A program made the translations under genes and the position numbers. Positions 1 through 7,318 of a DNA stretch of 50,124 nucleotides are shown one piece after another. The notes beneath the pieces were generated by a model. That model saw only the letters and a list, made by a program, of their open reading frames with translations, did not search any database and was not told the origin of the DNA. The stretch is from a virus. Positions within the stretch are counted from its first letter, which is position 1. Each line of letters opens with the position of its first letter. The stretch lies in the IMG/VR virus record IMGVR_UViG_3300032241_002034, positions 1 through 50,124 of that record; one strand, given 5' to 3'.

Positions 1-535
1 AAGAATTAAAATGATCAGGTGCTTTGTATGTAGTACACCATGCTGAGTCTTTTCCATCTTCTTCACAGTCTCTAAAAGCAAATTTTGATAGACCTAGTTT
101 ACGGGATGCCTCATGTGTGTGTGGAGATATAATTAGTAAATTGGAATTATCTATTACCGTGTCGTAATCGTTTTCAAGGTCCTTAACAGAAACACCTTCA
201 CTGGATTTATTTATAGCATCTACCTCAGAATGTAAATCTTTAAAAGATTTAAACTGATTGATGTCTTTAGTTTTTGTTTTACCCTTGTTTAAAAAAACAT
301 TAAACTCTTCTACTGTATTTCTTAAATCATCTATATCAGGTTTATTATTAATAAACACTTTAGTCATCCATCCTACATATTTTTTTTGAGGTGTTGGGTC
401 AGCTGTTATTAGTTTTTCCAAATCTTCTTTAGATAACTTACCCTGATCAACATACTGTTTAGCTAACTTTAGGTTTTCTAAAATATAGCTTTTATTTGAA
501 TGTGTTAATCGCTTGCTTTCTGTTAGTAGGTTCAT
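1..535 (-). CDS. Hypothetical phage protein with N-terminal (L/I)xE tag, C-terminus beyond window
   Basis: Open frame of 178 codons that starts at ATG 535 and runs off the left edge without a stop, so it is partial at its C-terminus. It begins MNLLTESKR, a short version of the tag seen on many neighbours, with L-T-E as the possible cut site. The middle is lysine-rich and helical. Near the edge it carries DSAWCTTYKAP; tryptophan-cysteine motifs of this kind recur in phage proteins of unknown function. It follows the repeat protein at 560-1336 by 24 bases and is probably cotranscribed. Function unknown. Confidence 0.7.
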   Translation of the reverse strand, partial: MNLLTESKRLTHSNKSYILENLKLAKQYVDQGKLSKEDLEKLITADPTPQKKYVGWMTKVFINNKPDIDDLRNTVEEFNVFLNKGKTKTKDINQFKSFKDLHSEVDAINKSSEGVSVKDLENDYDTVIDNSNLLIISPHTHEASRKLGLSKFAFRDCEEDGKDSAWCTTYKAPDHFNS

Positions 536-559
536 ATTTTTTATAGTTTAATCATTATT

Positions 560-1336
560 TTATATGTAAATTTTACCTTTAATCCCCGGTACCATTTTTT
601 TAATTTGGGCTTTTGTGTATTTTTGAGCAAGTGGAGTATTATTTAACCAAAGATCACCACCAACTTGCAAATTGTCAGGTAGTGATGTGATTGGAGTACC
701 ATTCAAATCAAGATTACCACCAACTTCTAAATTGTTAGGTAATGATGTGATTTTAGTACCATCTAAATCAAGATAACCACCAAATTTTAAATTGTCAGGT
801 AATGATGTGATTTTAGTACCACTCAAACCAAGATTACCATCAACGTGTAGATTGTCAGGTAGGGATGTAATTGGAGTATTCCTTAAATAAAGACTACCAC
901 CAACTTTTAGATTGTCAGGTAGCGATGTGATTGGAGTATTATTCAAATAAAGATGACCACCAACTTGCAAATTGTCAGGTAATGATTTAATTTTAGTTTG
1001 CTGTAAATCAAGATAACCACCAACTTTTAGATTGTCAGGTAGTGATGTAATTGGAGTATTCTGTAAATCAAGATTACCACCAACTTCTAAATTGTTAGGT
1101 AAAGATGTGATTAGAGTATCGTCCAAAAAAAGATCACCTCCGACTTTTAAATTGTTTGGTAGAGAGGTAATTGGAGTACCAGTTAAAATAAGATCACCTT
1201 CTTCTCCGTTTTTTATATATTGTTGTATTTTTTTTTGGGCAGTAATAAGATGATTTTTTTGACGTTCTTCAGGAGAGCGTCTTGGAACTAATATTTTATT
1301 AGCTTCTTCTTTTAGTATGTCTATTAGTTTAATCAT
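560..1336 (-). CDS. Leucine-rich-repeat-like solenoid protein with tag
   Basis: A 258-residue protein. Residues 1-10 (MIKLIDILKE) are the ten-residue tag with L8-K9-E10. After a basic helical stretch, residues about 47-237 are nine near-perfect 20-residue repeats of the form ITSLPDNLxVGGxLxLxxT, which should fold as a leucine-rich-repeat-like beta solenoid. Residues 238-258 are a basic tail. Such repeats usually bind protein, but no ligand can be read from the sequence. The repeats are also conserved at DNA level with a 60-base period, so copy number may change by recombination. It is the second of a run of tagged genes. Confidence 0.8.
   Translation of the reverse strand: MIKLIDILKEEANKILVPRRSPEERQKNHLITAQKKIQQYIKNGEEGDLILTGTPITSLPNNLKVGGDLFLDDTLITSLPNNLEVGGNLDLQNTPITSLPDNLKVGGYLDLQQTKIKSLPDNLQVGGHLYLNNTPITSLPDNLKVGGSLYLRNTPITSLPDNLHVDGNLGLSGTKITSLPDNLKFGGYLDLDGTKITSLPNNLEVGGNLDLNGTPITSLPDNLQVGGDLWLNNTPLAQKYTKAQIKKMVPGIKGKIYI
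626..1198 (-). repeat. 60-bp tandem repeat array encoding LRR-like units
   Basis: Nine near-identical 60-bp units in frame inside the gene at 560-1336. Each unit holds the coding equivalent of SLPDNL-VGG. Most differences between units are single bases, so the array looks recently amplified or homogenised. Confidence 0.85.
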
Positions 1337-1337
1337 T

Positions 1338-2012
1338 TTACTTAGTCAACATCATATAAGTTATACCACCTATTACAATACCCGCTGCTATTTTAGTAAA
1401 TTTATTTTTAAATTTAAGTTTTTGATTTTCTAATTGCAATGTATTGTATTGGAATTTCCAATCTGATATTTGTGTGCTTTGGTTAGATACTATTTTCTTA
1501 TATGATCCTTCTTTTTTAACGTAAGTTGTTATAATACTATCTTTACCATTTAACCTTAAACTATCTAATCCTATAATAGTATCTTTAACTTTAAGTAATT
1601 CTTTAGCACCATCAAATTCTACTAAATCTTTAGCTGTAGACACTAATACTGGTTTAGCTACTTCTAGTTTGTTACTTATTGTATCAGTTGGATAACGCTT
1701 ATTAAATGTTGATACTAATTCAGTATCATTTAAGTTATTAATTTTAGCTTTTTCCGTTTCTACATGTTGAACAATAAATTGTGTTTTACTTTTTACAACA
1801 TTTAATTGAGCTAATAAAGCACCATCTTCTTCATTTAATTCCATAATTGTAGAATCATCATGTTTGATATCTAAAATTAATGAGTCTACTTCATGTACTA
1901 AACTATCTTGTTTGTGCGTAAATTCTTTAGTTAATCCAACATTGCTTATTTTATCAAAAGCAAAATATCCCAATACTAAAACAACTAAAATTCCTAAAAC
2001 GATTTTTTTCAT
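1338..2012 (-). CDS. Coiled-coil protein with membrane segments at both ends
   Basis: A 224-residue protein. Residues about 4-20 form a hydrophobic helix (VLGILVVLVLGYFAF), residues about 30-190 are charged and heptad-like with DSLVHEVDSL and similar repeats, and residues about 206-222 form a second hydrophobic helix (KIAAGIVIGGITYMML). This predicts a membrane-anchored coiled coil. Membrane fusion (spanin-like) or a virion-internal role are possible, but there is no lipobox and it is far from the endolysin. It ends one base before the repeat protein region and starts three bases after the 2016-3068 gene. Function unknown. Confidence 0.7.
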   Translation of the reverse strand: MKKIVLGILVVLVLGYFAFDKISNVGLTKEFTHKQDSLVHEVDSLILDIKHDDSTIMELNEEDGALLAQLNVVKSKTQFIVQHVETEKAKINNLNDTELVSTFNKRYPTDTISNKLEVAKPVLVSTAKDLVEFDGAKELLKVKDTIIGLDSLRLNGKDSIITTYVKKEGSYKKIVSNQSTQISDWKFQYNTLQLENQKLKFKNKFTKIAAGIVIGGITYMMLTK

Positions 2013-2015
2013 ATA

Positions 2016-3068
2016 TTATTTTTTTATTCCAGCGTAAAATTGCCATTTGCCCATTACCCATTCATCTAATGGTTCTTCTTCTTCCTCTTCATCCGGTTCA
2101 ATAACAGGTTCTGGTGCTGCTATTGGAGTACCACCTGCTATTTTTTTAACGTAATCTGATTTGTTAATTAAATCATTGATTCTTTTTTCTAATGATATTT
2201 TTAAATCTTCTAAACGTTGTAATTCAGATGATGGTTTATCTTTTAAATCACCAGCTGTTGTTTTACCACGTTTTAATTTTAATATATTACCCTTAGTAGC
2301 AGCTAAACGACGAGATAATTCAGAATATTTTAATGAATCTTCAAAATCTTCATCTGATACTTTAGGTACATTAATTGGATGTGTTTTTTCAATATCACCT
2401 ACTGTTGGTTCTTCTTCATCATTAAAATCTTCTTCACCATTAGTGTTTGGTTTATTATCAAAATAAGCTGCTAATGGATCTTCTTCTGGTTCTTCTTCAT
2501 GATCTTCTTCACCACCTGCTACTGGAGCTTTAGTTGGTTCTTCACCTATTTTAGTTAATATACCTGAATCCATCAATGCATTTACTAATGCATTAGTAAT
2601 TTGAGGGCGAACAAATTTAAAATGTTGTTGAATTTGCTTTTTCTCAGTACCTGGATTTTCACGGAAATATTCAATAATATCTGATAAAGGAACACCACTT
2701 ACTTTTTTATTTGCAAATGCGCTTGTATCAACATCAGGATCTGATAATTGAAATCCTTTAGCAATACGAGCTAATTCATTTATATCTAATGATGATACAC
2801 CAGGTTGTGATAAGTTTTGCATTTTCTTTTGAACATATGCAATTTTCTTATTAATAGCTGCTATTTCAGCGTCTTGAGCTGGTTTTTGATCAGGTGACAC
2901 TGTAGTACTGCTTAGAGTAGACTTGTGTTGTTGTAAAGCTTGTAATTGTTTAATAGAGGCTTCCTTAGCTGCTTCCTCAGCTGCTTCGTCAGCGGCTTCG
3001 TCTTCTCTTAGATTAATAGTTTCATTAATCATTTCGCGTACTAATCTACGAAGTTGTTTAGCTTTCAT
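2016..3068 (-). CDS. Tagged acidic protein with winged-helix-like domain
   Basis: A 350-residue protein from ATG 3068; an upstream in-frame ATG at 3098 would add ten residues. I prefer 3068 because an AATATTTAT element overlaps codon 1 of the longer form, and because the short form begins with a typical tag, MKAKQLRRLVREMINE, with I-N-E as the possible cut. The middle region (PLSDIIEYFRENPGTEKK followed by a predicted recognition helix and DSGILTKIGE) looks like a winged helix. It is flanked by long acidic, alanine- and glutamate-rich linkers. The domain suggests DNA or protein binding. The tag suggests packaging. Both are inference. Confidence 0.75.
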   Translation of the reverse strand: MKAKQLRRLVREMINETINLREDEAADEAAEEAAKEASIKQLQALQQHKSTLSSTTVSPDQKPAQDAEIAAINKKIAYVQKKMQNLSQPGVSSLDINELARIAKGFQLSDPDVDTSAFANKKVSGVPLSDIIEYFRENPGTEKKQIQQHFKFVRPQITNALVNALMDSGILTKIGEEPTKAPVAGGEEDHEEEPEEDPLAAYFDNKPNTNGEEDFNDEEEPTVGDIEKTHPINVPKVSDEDFEDSLKYSELSRRLAATKGNILKLKRGKTTAGDLKDKPSSELQRLEDLKISLEKRINDLINKSDYVKKIAGGTPIAAPEPVIEPDEEEEEEPLDEWVMGKWQFYAGIKK

Positions 3069-3096
3069 TGTCTTTAATTCAGTTAGTGTTATATCC

Positions 3097-3105
3097 ATAA
3101 ATATT
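3097..3105 (-). promoter_or_regulatory. AATATTTAT late-type element
   Basis: Coding-strand AATATTTAT, 28 bases before ATG 3068 and overlapping the alternative ATG at 3098. It supports the shorter start of the following gene. Confidence 0.35.
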
Positions 3106-3622
3106 AAATGTTTTGTAAGATTGTAGCAATACGTTCCTCAGTAGTGCCTTTAATGTAAATTAATTTATTTGGTTTGTATTCTTCTAATGCTTCTTTAATT
3201 GTCCAATCTATTTTATCACGATATTCAGGATCAATAGTGCGAACACCATTATCTTCTAATTCAACGCCTTCAGGTAATACATAAAATACTATATCATAAT
3301 ACGAACGCATTGTCATAGCTGCTTCAACAAAATCACGCTTAGTAAACCAATCAATTGATTTAGATGATAATGTAAATGCACTTACGTCCCATATTGTTCT
3401 ATCAGTAATAATATTTTCACGTAATAATTCACTTGCGCGTTCAGCTAAAAATATAAATTGACCTAATATTGTAGAATCATTGTTTAATGGAATACCTAAA
3501 TCACGTAAATATTTACTACGTTCAGTAGCAATATAATAATCTTTAAATTGATCTAGTTCGCCTAGTGCTTTTGCTAATGTAGTTTTACCTACAGACATTG
3601 TACCTGCTAATCCTATTTTCAT
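3104..3622 (-). CDS. P-loop kinase, NadR/AAA_28-like
   Basis: A 172-residue P-loop NTPase. The Walker A motif GTMSVGKT is at residues 7-14. Overall length, the TERSKYLRDLG segment and the later DRTIWDVSAF segment resemble the NadR-type ribosylnicotinamide kinase / AAA_28 family, with deoxynucleotide kinases as the other option. It would phosphorylate a nucleoside or nucleotide with ATP. No (L/I)xE tag is present. The ATG overlaps the stop of a 24-codon reading frame (3619-3693) as ATGA, so translation may be coupled. The substrate cannot be told from sequence. Confidence 0.75.
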   Translation of the reverse strand: MKIGLAGTMSVGKTTLAKALGELDQFKDYYIATERSKYLRDLGIPLNNDSTILGQFIFLAERASELLRENIITDRTIWDVSAFTLSSKSIDWFTKRDFVEAAMTMRSYYDIVFYVLPEGVELEDNGVRTIDPEYRDKIDWTIKEALEEYKPNKLIYIKGTTEERIATILQNI

Positions 3623-3693
3623 AATACTTTTTTAAAATATGTTGGTGGTAAAGATACATCATTTGCTTTGACATAATTTGGATTCATATTCAT
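3619..3693 (-). CDS. Possible 24-residue leader peptide, coupled to kinase
   Basis: A short reading frame MNMNPNYVKANDVSLPPTYF followed by four more residues. Its TGA overlaps the ATG of the kinase gene. It could be a translated leader, a remnant of a longer N-terminus, or chance. The exact stop-start overlap and the lack of another gene in the 148-bp gap are the only support. Confidence 0.3.
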   Translation of the reverse strand: MNMNPNYVKANDVSLPPTYFKKVL

Positions 3694-3770
3694 CTATTGT
3701 TCATGCTTTTTATTTTCACAAATAAAATACAATTTTGAAAGCTTATGTAATACTATATCTCCTACGTAAA

Positions 3771-3974
3771 TCATTTGTCATTTATTTTTTTCATTTGACG
3801 AGCTGTGCGGCGATCATCTTTAGCTTGTTTAATCCTTTTATTCCAATTCTTTGTTTTGTCAGCGCCGTTTTTGTATTTAATATCTACCTGTATTGGACCA
3901 TTGGGGAATTTGTCAGTATCAAACGTCCATACTTCAGTAGTATCTTCGTGCTCATATGTGCGGGTAAATTTCAT
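3771..3974 (-). CDS. Small basic hypothetical protein
   Basis: A 67-residue protein beginning MKFTRTYEHEDTTEVWTF. The first half looks like a beta hairpin domain with aromatic residues (EVWTFDTDKFPNGPIQVDI). The last 25 residues are a strongly basic helix (KNWNKRIKQAKDDRRTARQM). It starts ten bases after the U-tract of a hairpin terminator, so it may depend on read-through. No family recognised. Confidence 0.6.
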   Translation of the reverse strand: MKFTRTYEHEDTTEVWTFDTDKFPNGPIQVDIKYKNGADKTKNWNKRIKQAKDDRRTARQMKKINDK

Positions 3975-3984
3975 AATGTAAAAT

Positions 3985-4008
3985 TAAAAAAGGGATCTTG
4001 ACGATCCC
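3985..4008 (-). terminator. Rho-independent terminator after the 4036-4440 gene
   Basis: On the minus strand a perfect 6-bp stem GGGATC/GATCCC with loop GTCAA is followed by TTTTTT. It lies 27 bases beyond the stop of the upstream gene. Confidence 0.75.
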
Positions 4009-4035
4009 AATTTTATATTCTTTATGCTATTATAA

Positions 4036-4440
4036 TTAAATATCTAAATCACCTAAAATATCTTCTACACCTTTTTTAGGTTTAGCAGCGATTGCAGGGT
4101 TTGTATTTTGATATCCTTCTTTAGCTACTAATCCTTTTTCTTCTAATTGATTGAATAATGGATTAATCGCTGGTTGAGGTACTCCTTTTTCTCTAGCATA
4201 ATCTACTTTTTGTACTCTTTTGCCTTCTTTAGCTGCTTTAAATAAGAAAACTAAAACTGCTACTTGACTAGCTCTAAGTCCTGCAGGTAATTCACCTGTA
4301 GCTTTTGCTTGCTTTAATACGTCTTCACCTTCTGGTGTAATACTATATGCACCGCCTGTATTAGCTGTACGAGCCATTTCAGGAAGAGACATTTCTTGAA
4401 TTGTATTTTTGATTACTTTTCTAAGTTCAGATAATTTCAT
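4036..4440 (-). CDS. Tagged winged-helix-like protein
   Basis: A 134-residue protein. Residues 1-16 (MKLSELRKVIKNTIQE) form an amphipathic helix ending in I14-Q15-E16, the tag pattern. The middle (SQVAVLVFLFKAAKEGKRV, then REKGVPQPAINPLFNQLEEKG) has the helix-turn-helix and wing layout of MarR-like winged helices, with PQPAINPLFNQLEEKGLV as the likely recognition helix. DNA binding is plausible. It is the second tagged winged-helix protein here, after 2016-3068. A strong terminator follows it. Confidence 0.7.
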   Translation of the reverse strand: MKLSELRKVIKNTIQEMSLPEMARTANTGGAYSITPEGEDVLKQAKATGELPAGLRASQVAVLVFLFKAAKEGKRVQKVDYAREKGVPQPAINPLFNQLEEKGLVAKEGYQNTNPAIAAKPKKGVEDILGDLDI

Positions 4441-4456
4441 TGTTGGAATGTTTACA

Positions 4457-4465
4457 ATAAATATT
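4457..4465 (-). promoter_or_regulatory. AATATTTAT late-type element
   Basis: Coding-strand AATATTTAT ends 16 bases before ATG 4440. No GGCAAAA box lies upstream. Confidence 0.4.
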
Positions 4466-4466
4466 A

Positions 4467-4721
4467 TTAAACTCTAGCTCCCGCCGCTTTTCCCGCTGCT
4501 GTTTTATACCATGGTTGACCATTGATATCTTTCTTTCTATCTCCCCATTGGTCTTTAGTGTATTTAAAACTAAATAACCAATATTCAGATGCGCGTTTAT
4601 TGCCTTTAGGTATATAAGCCGGTCCATCCCAATTATGCATCATTTTTTTTCCATCAAGTTCAATATAATGTACAATCGTTCCGTCTTCTGTTTTAATTTT
4701 TTTAGTTCCTAATTCTCCCAT
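4467..4721 (-). CDS. Small conserved-looking phage protein
   Basis: An 84-residue protein starting MGELGTKKIKTEDG. It contains LDGKKMMHNWDGPAYIPKG and EYWLFSFKYTKDQW, a pattern (HN-x-DGPA-x-x-P-x-G ... EYW) that I know from many large phages, where the function is unknown. The tail is Ala/Gly-rich and basic. An overlapping frame at 4427-4627 is a shadow. Its stop lies 27 bases before the start of the winged-helix gene. Confidence 0.7.
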   Translation of the reverse strand: MGELGTKKIKTEDGTIVHYIELDGKKMMHNWDGPAYIPKGNKRASEYWLFSFKYTKDQWGDRKKDINGQPWYKTAAGKAAGARV

Positions 4722-4750
4722 CGTTTTTGTTTAAAGTTATAAAAAAATAG

Positions 4751-6052
4751 TTATATAGCCAAATTTTCCGCTATGTAAATGCCGTGTGCACCTGATACTG
4801 TAATACCTCTAGCTGATAAAGCATCACCAGCAAAGTGTACATTTGGGTAATCGTTTAATGATAAATCTGTATAGTTTACTAATGGTTCAGGTGATAAGTA
4901 CTTTACTTCAGGAATATACATTCCCCAATCATATCCAAAATCAAATACTTTTTTCATATCAGCAATAAAGTTGATAATATAATCAGCATATTCACCTAAT
5001 GCTTCTTTAAATACATTTAAAGTACTAATTTGACTAGCATTTACAGTTGTACCTTCAGATGTATTTGATGGAGTACGCGTAGCTGAATAATATAAACCAG
5101 TACCATTATGTTGTAATTTTTGTACTACATCTCTACTCCACTTAAACGGATCTTCAATACCTTTAATTTCCATTAAAATACCAAAATTGGTCATATCATT
5201 TCTAAATTCCTCACCTTTTTTAGCGTGACCGTTGTAGCTAATATCACCATATGTTTCCTCTACTGCTACATAAGCTGCATTATTGTTAGTACAGAATGAG
5301 CGAATAGATACATTATCGTGTTTTTGATATAACTTAAAGTCATAAGATACATCAATTAATTTCTGGAAGTATTTTTGTGGTGCTTCAAATCGAACACCAA
5401 TTTGTACTGCTTTGGCTTCAGTTGGTAATTGATATTGGTCTGATAATGCTTGAGCAAAATCAATACCTGATTTACCTACTGCAAATATTAATTCATCATA
5501 TTCAATCCATTCTTGCTGTGGTTCAAAGTGCCATTTTCTAAAAAAATGAACTTTATTATTTGCAAATTCAATTTTGTCTACTTCAGTTTCCCATTCAAAC
5601 TTAACACCTTTATCTAACAAATATTGATACCAATTTTTAGCAATCTCATGTAAATAATTTGAACCAATGTGCCATACAAGTGACATACGTAAGTCAAAAT
5701 ACGGTTTAATAAATTCAGGTTCTTCCTTAGGATCAGAACATGAAATATCTTCTGGTTTAGGGTGAAAACGAGTAAAATTAGCTACTACTTCATTCATTAA
5801 TTCCATAGCTTTTTCCTCACCACAATACTTAGACAATTGTCCCCCTTGTACTGTTGATACTACTAATTTACCATCTGACCAGCCACCAGCACCTAGCATA
5901 CCAGTCATTACCTCTTCGGGTAAGCGGTTAATTGGGTCATTACCCTTATCTATAATAGTAATTAAATTACCATCGTAGCCGTTATCTACTAATTTTGTAG
6001 CAGCATTAATACCTGCTACTCCAGCCCCAATAATTACAATTTTTTTAGCCAT
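4751..6052 (-). CDS. FAD-dependent oxidoreductase, COG2509-like
   Basis: A 433-residue flavoprotein. The N-terminal Rossmann motif is G9-A-G11-V-A-G14, followed by a GMLGAGGWSDGKL segment (about 51-63) that resembles the GAGxxSDGKL motif of COG2509 FAD-dependent dehydrogenases. The C-terminal FAD motif HFAGDALSARGITVSGAHG (about 406-424) is intact. It should bind FAD and catalyse a redox reaction; the substrate is unknown. Its start overlaps the stop of denV by 8 bases, so the two are one operon. A full-length flavoprotein of this type is unusual in a T4-like phage and was probably acquired from a cell. Confidence 0.8.
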   Translation of the reverse strand: MAKKIVIIGAGVAGINAATKLVDNGYDGNLITIIDKGNDPINRLPEEVMTGMLGAGGWSDGKLVVSTVQGGQLSKYCGEEKAMELMNEVVANFTRFHPKPEDISCSDPKEEPEFIKPYFDLRMSLVWHIGSNYLHEIAKNWYQYLLDKGVKFEWETEVDKIEFANNKVHFFRKWHFEPQQEWIEYDELIFAVGKSGIDFAQALSDQYQLPTEAKAVQIGVRFEAPQKYFQKLIDVSYDFKLYQKHDNVSIRSFCTNNNAAYVAVEETYGDISYNGHAKKGEEFRNDMTNFGILMEIKGIEDPFKWSRDVVQKLQHNGTGLYYSATRTPSNTSEGTTVNASQISTLNVFKEALGEYADYIINFIADMKKVFDFGYDWGMYIPEVKYLSPEPLVNYTDLSLNDYPNVHFAGDALSARGITVSGAHGIYIAENLAI

Positions 6053-6404
6053 TTAATTTTTCGTTTATTCGTTGTCTTATAATTTGTTCATCTCTTTCTG
6101 TAGGTGTATAGTCGTTCATTAAGTGTTCAGGTACTTCATTCCAAGCGTTACCGTAGTAAGATACATTAAAATTTCTACTTTTACACTCAGCATATAGTTC
6201 TTCATATCTTTTCTTTAAGTATAATAACTTATTATAGAAGAAGGCTACATGGCCTTTACCTAAAGTAAATTCAGGTGGAACACTATTCATGTTATATCTA
6301 CCTCTAGCTACAACATTTGGTACGCGTTTAATTTCACGGTGTTCAGCGATTAAATGACGTGTTGTCAATTCACGTGGTGGTATTGCTACATTTATTCTTG
6401 TCAT
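6045..6404 (-). CDS. denV: Pyrimidine-dimer DNA glycosylase / AP lyase (T4 endonuclease V)
   Basis: A 119-residue homologue of T4 DenV, which cuts the glycosyl bond of UV-induced pyrimidine dimers and nicks the abasic site. The N-terminus MTRIN is identical to T4. Thr2, whose amino group is the catalytic nucleophile after Met removal, is present, and so is the catalytic Glu (Glu24 here, Glu23 in T4) in AEHREIKRV. FTLGKGHVAFFYNKLLYLKKR and YAECKSRNFNV also align well. It is about 19 residues shorter than T4 DenV and lacks the C-terminal aromatic WYKYYGK segment that contacts the damaged DNA. It has its own promoter only four bases upstream and leads an operon with the flavoprotein. Confidence 0.95.
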   Translation of the reverse strand: MTRINVAIPPRELTTRHLIAEHREIKRVPNVVARGRYNMNSVPPEFTLGKGHVAFFYNKLLYLKKRYEELYAECKSRNFNVSYYGNAWNEVPEHLMNDYTPTERDEQIIRQRINEKLNG

Positions 6405-6408
6405 AGGA

Positions 6409-6432
6409 TAAAGGTAATATTTTTATTTTGCC
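6409..6432 (-). promoter_or_regulatory. GGCAAAA-N9-TACCTTTA promoter of denV, possibly leaderless
   Basis: GGCAAAA (6426-6432), a 9-base gap and TACCTTTA (6409-6416) match the repeated promoter of the right-hand gene cluster. Only four bases separate the box from the ATG, so the transcript would start at or next to the start codon. Confidence 0.65.
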
Positions 6433-6446
6433 TTTTAATAGAAGAT

Positions 6447-6467
6447 GGCTCACCTTTTGGGTGAGCC
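6447..6467 (-). terminator. Hairpin, likely terminator after the 6509-6841 gene
   Basis: A perfect 8-bp stem GGCTCACC/GGTGAGCC with a 5-base loop lies 42 bases past the stop. On the minus strand it is followed by a weak U-rich stretch, ATCTTCTATT. The denV promoter begins 15 bases further on. Confidence 0.5.
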
Positions 6468-6508
6468 ACTACTTCAATTTTTTATTTCGATGCGACTAGG
6501 CAATGAAT

Positions 6509-6841
6509 CTAGTCTATAATTAATCCAGCTAATTGCTTCATTCTTTTAATTTCGTTAATTTGTGTTTTTATTTGTTTATTTTTTATTTTTGATTCTCCAA
6601 TTGCTGGTTTGTTCATTTTAGCTACTGTAGCACGAACATCTTGTCCGTTACTATCTTTAACAATAGCATCATAATCGTCCATTGTTAATGTTTTTCCTTC
6701 TTCGCTCATTGATAAAATATTCTCAGTTGCTACGTGTAAATCTAAATCGGTTTTAGCGTCTTCACGAGCAAATTCTAATAAACGAATAAATAAAGGTACA
6801 TCTACCTTAATAACATCTGTTGGGTTATAATGTGGTTGCAT
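6509..6841 (-). CDS. Hypothetical protein with C-terminal KRMKQLAGLIID motif
   Basis: A 110-residue helical protein starting MQPHYNPTDVIKVDVPLF. Residues about 12-75 contain FIRLLEFAREDAKTDLDLHV and an acidic segment. The C-terminus, INEIKRMKQLAGLIID, closely resembles the N-terminal tag of the next gene upstream (KRFQKLAGILKEA), so the motif appears to be used at either end of a protein. It ends one base after the neighbouring gene begins its frame. Function unknown. Confidence 0.65.
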   Translation of the reverse strand: MQPHYNPTDVIKVDVPLFIRLLEFAREDAKTDLDLHVATENILSMSEEGKTLTMDDYDAIVKDSNGQDVRATVAKMNKPAIGESKIKNKQIKTQINEIKRMKQLAGLIID

Positions 6842-6842
6842 A

Positions 6843-7292
6843 TTAAACTACTTTGTAAGTGTTATTGCCTATTTTTAAATCAGTAATAGTTTTTAAATTT
6901 ACTATTCTGTAGGCACGTTTAGGAATGTCAAAAACAGGAATTAATCCTTTAGCATCAGCATCATAAGGTAGTTCACCACCTTTTAAATATGCTTTAACAC
7001 CTAAACGAGCATTCATTACACGAGTAGTACCATCTTTTTTAATAAATGTTACTGTAAAGAATTTACCTTTAGTGTCTTTAATTAATTTTTTAGCTTCATC
7101 TTTAGATATAGTTCCAGACGGTTTCTCAGGAGTAGGTGATTCTTCGGGTTCTTCCTCAGGTTCTTCCTTAGGTTCTTCTTCAGCCGTTTCCGGTGTTTCA
7201 TCAGGTACATTCTCATCGGGCTTTATTTCTATTGCCTCTTTTAATATACCTGCTAATTTTTGAAAGCGTTTGAATTCTTTAATTAATTCCAT
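6843..7292 (-). CDS. Tagged protein with SH3-like C-terminal domain
   Basis: A 149-residue protein in three parts. Residues 1-19 are the tag (MELIKEFKRFQKLAGILKE, with L17-K18-E19). Residues about 24-60 are a Pro/Glu-rich linker with EEEPEESPTPE. Residues about 62-149 are a compact beta domain (FFTVTFIKKDGTTRVMNARL and FDIPKRAYRIVNLKTI). The KKDGTxR-x-MNARLG pattern resembles SH3-barrel proteins (DUF2693-like) common in phages of Bacteroidota. Function unknown. Confidence 0.7.
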   Translation of the reverse strand: MELIKEFKRFQKLAGILKEAIEIKPDENVPDETPETAEEEPKEEPEEEPEESPTPEKPSGTISKDEAKKLIKDTKGKFFTVTFIKKDGTTRVMNARLGVKAYLKGGELPYDADAKGLIPVFDIPKRAYRIVNLKTITDLKIGNNTYKVV

Positions 7293-7309
7293 AATTCCGT
7301 ATTACGGTA

Positions 7310-7318
7310 ATAAATATT
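7310..7318 (-). promoter_or_regulatory. AATATTTAT late-type element
   Basis: Coding-strand AATATTTAT ends 17 bases before ATG 7292 and touches the stop of the exonuclease gene. Confidence 0.35.

Noticed and set aside
626-1198. Regular 60-bp repeats considered as a CRISPR array
   Set aside because: There are no unique spacers; the repeats are contiguous and translate to LRR-like units in one open frame.
4427-4627. Minus-strand frame MDRLIYLKAINAHL
   Set aside because: Overlaps the better-supported 4467-4721 gene in another frame and extends into the next gene; low-quality composition.
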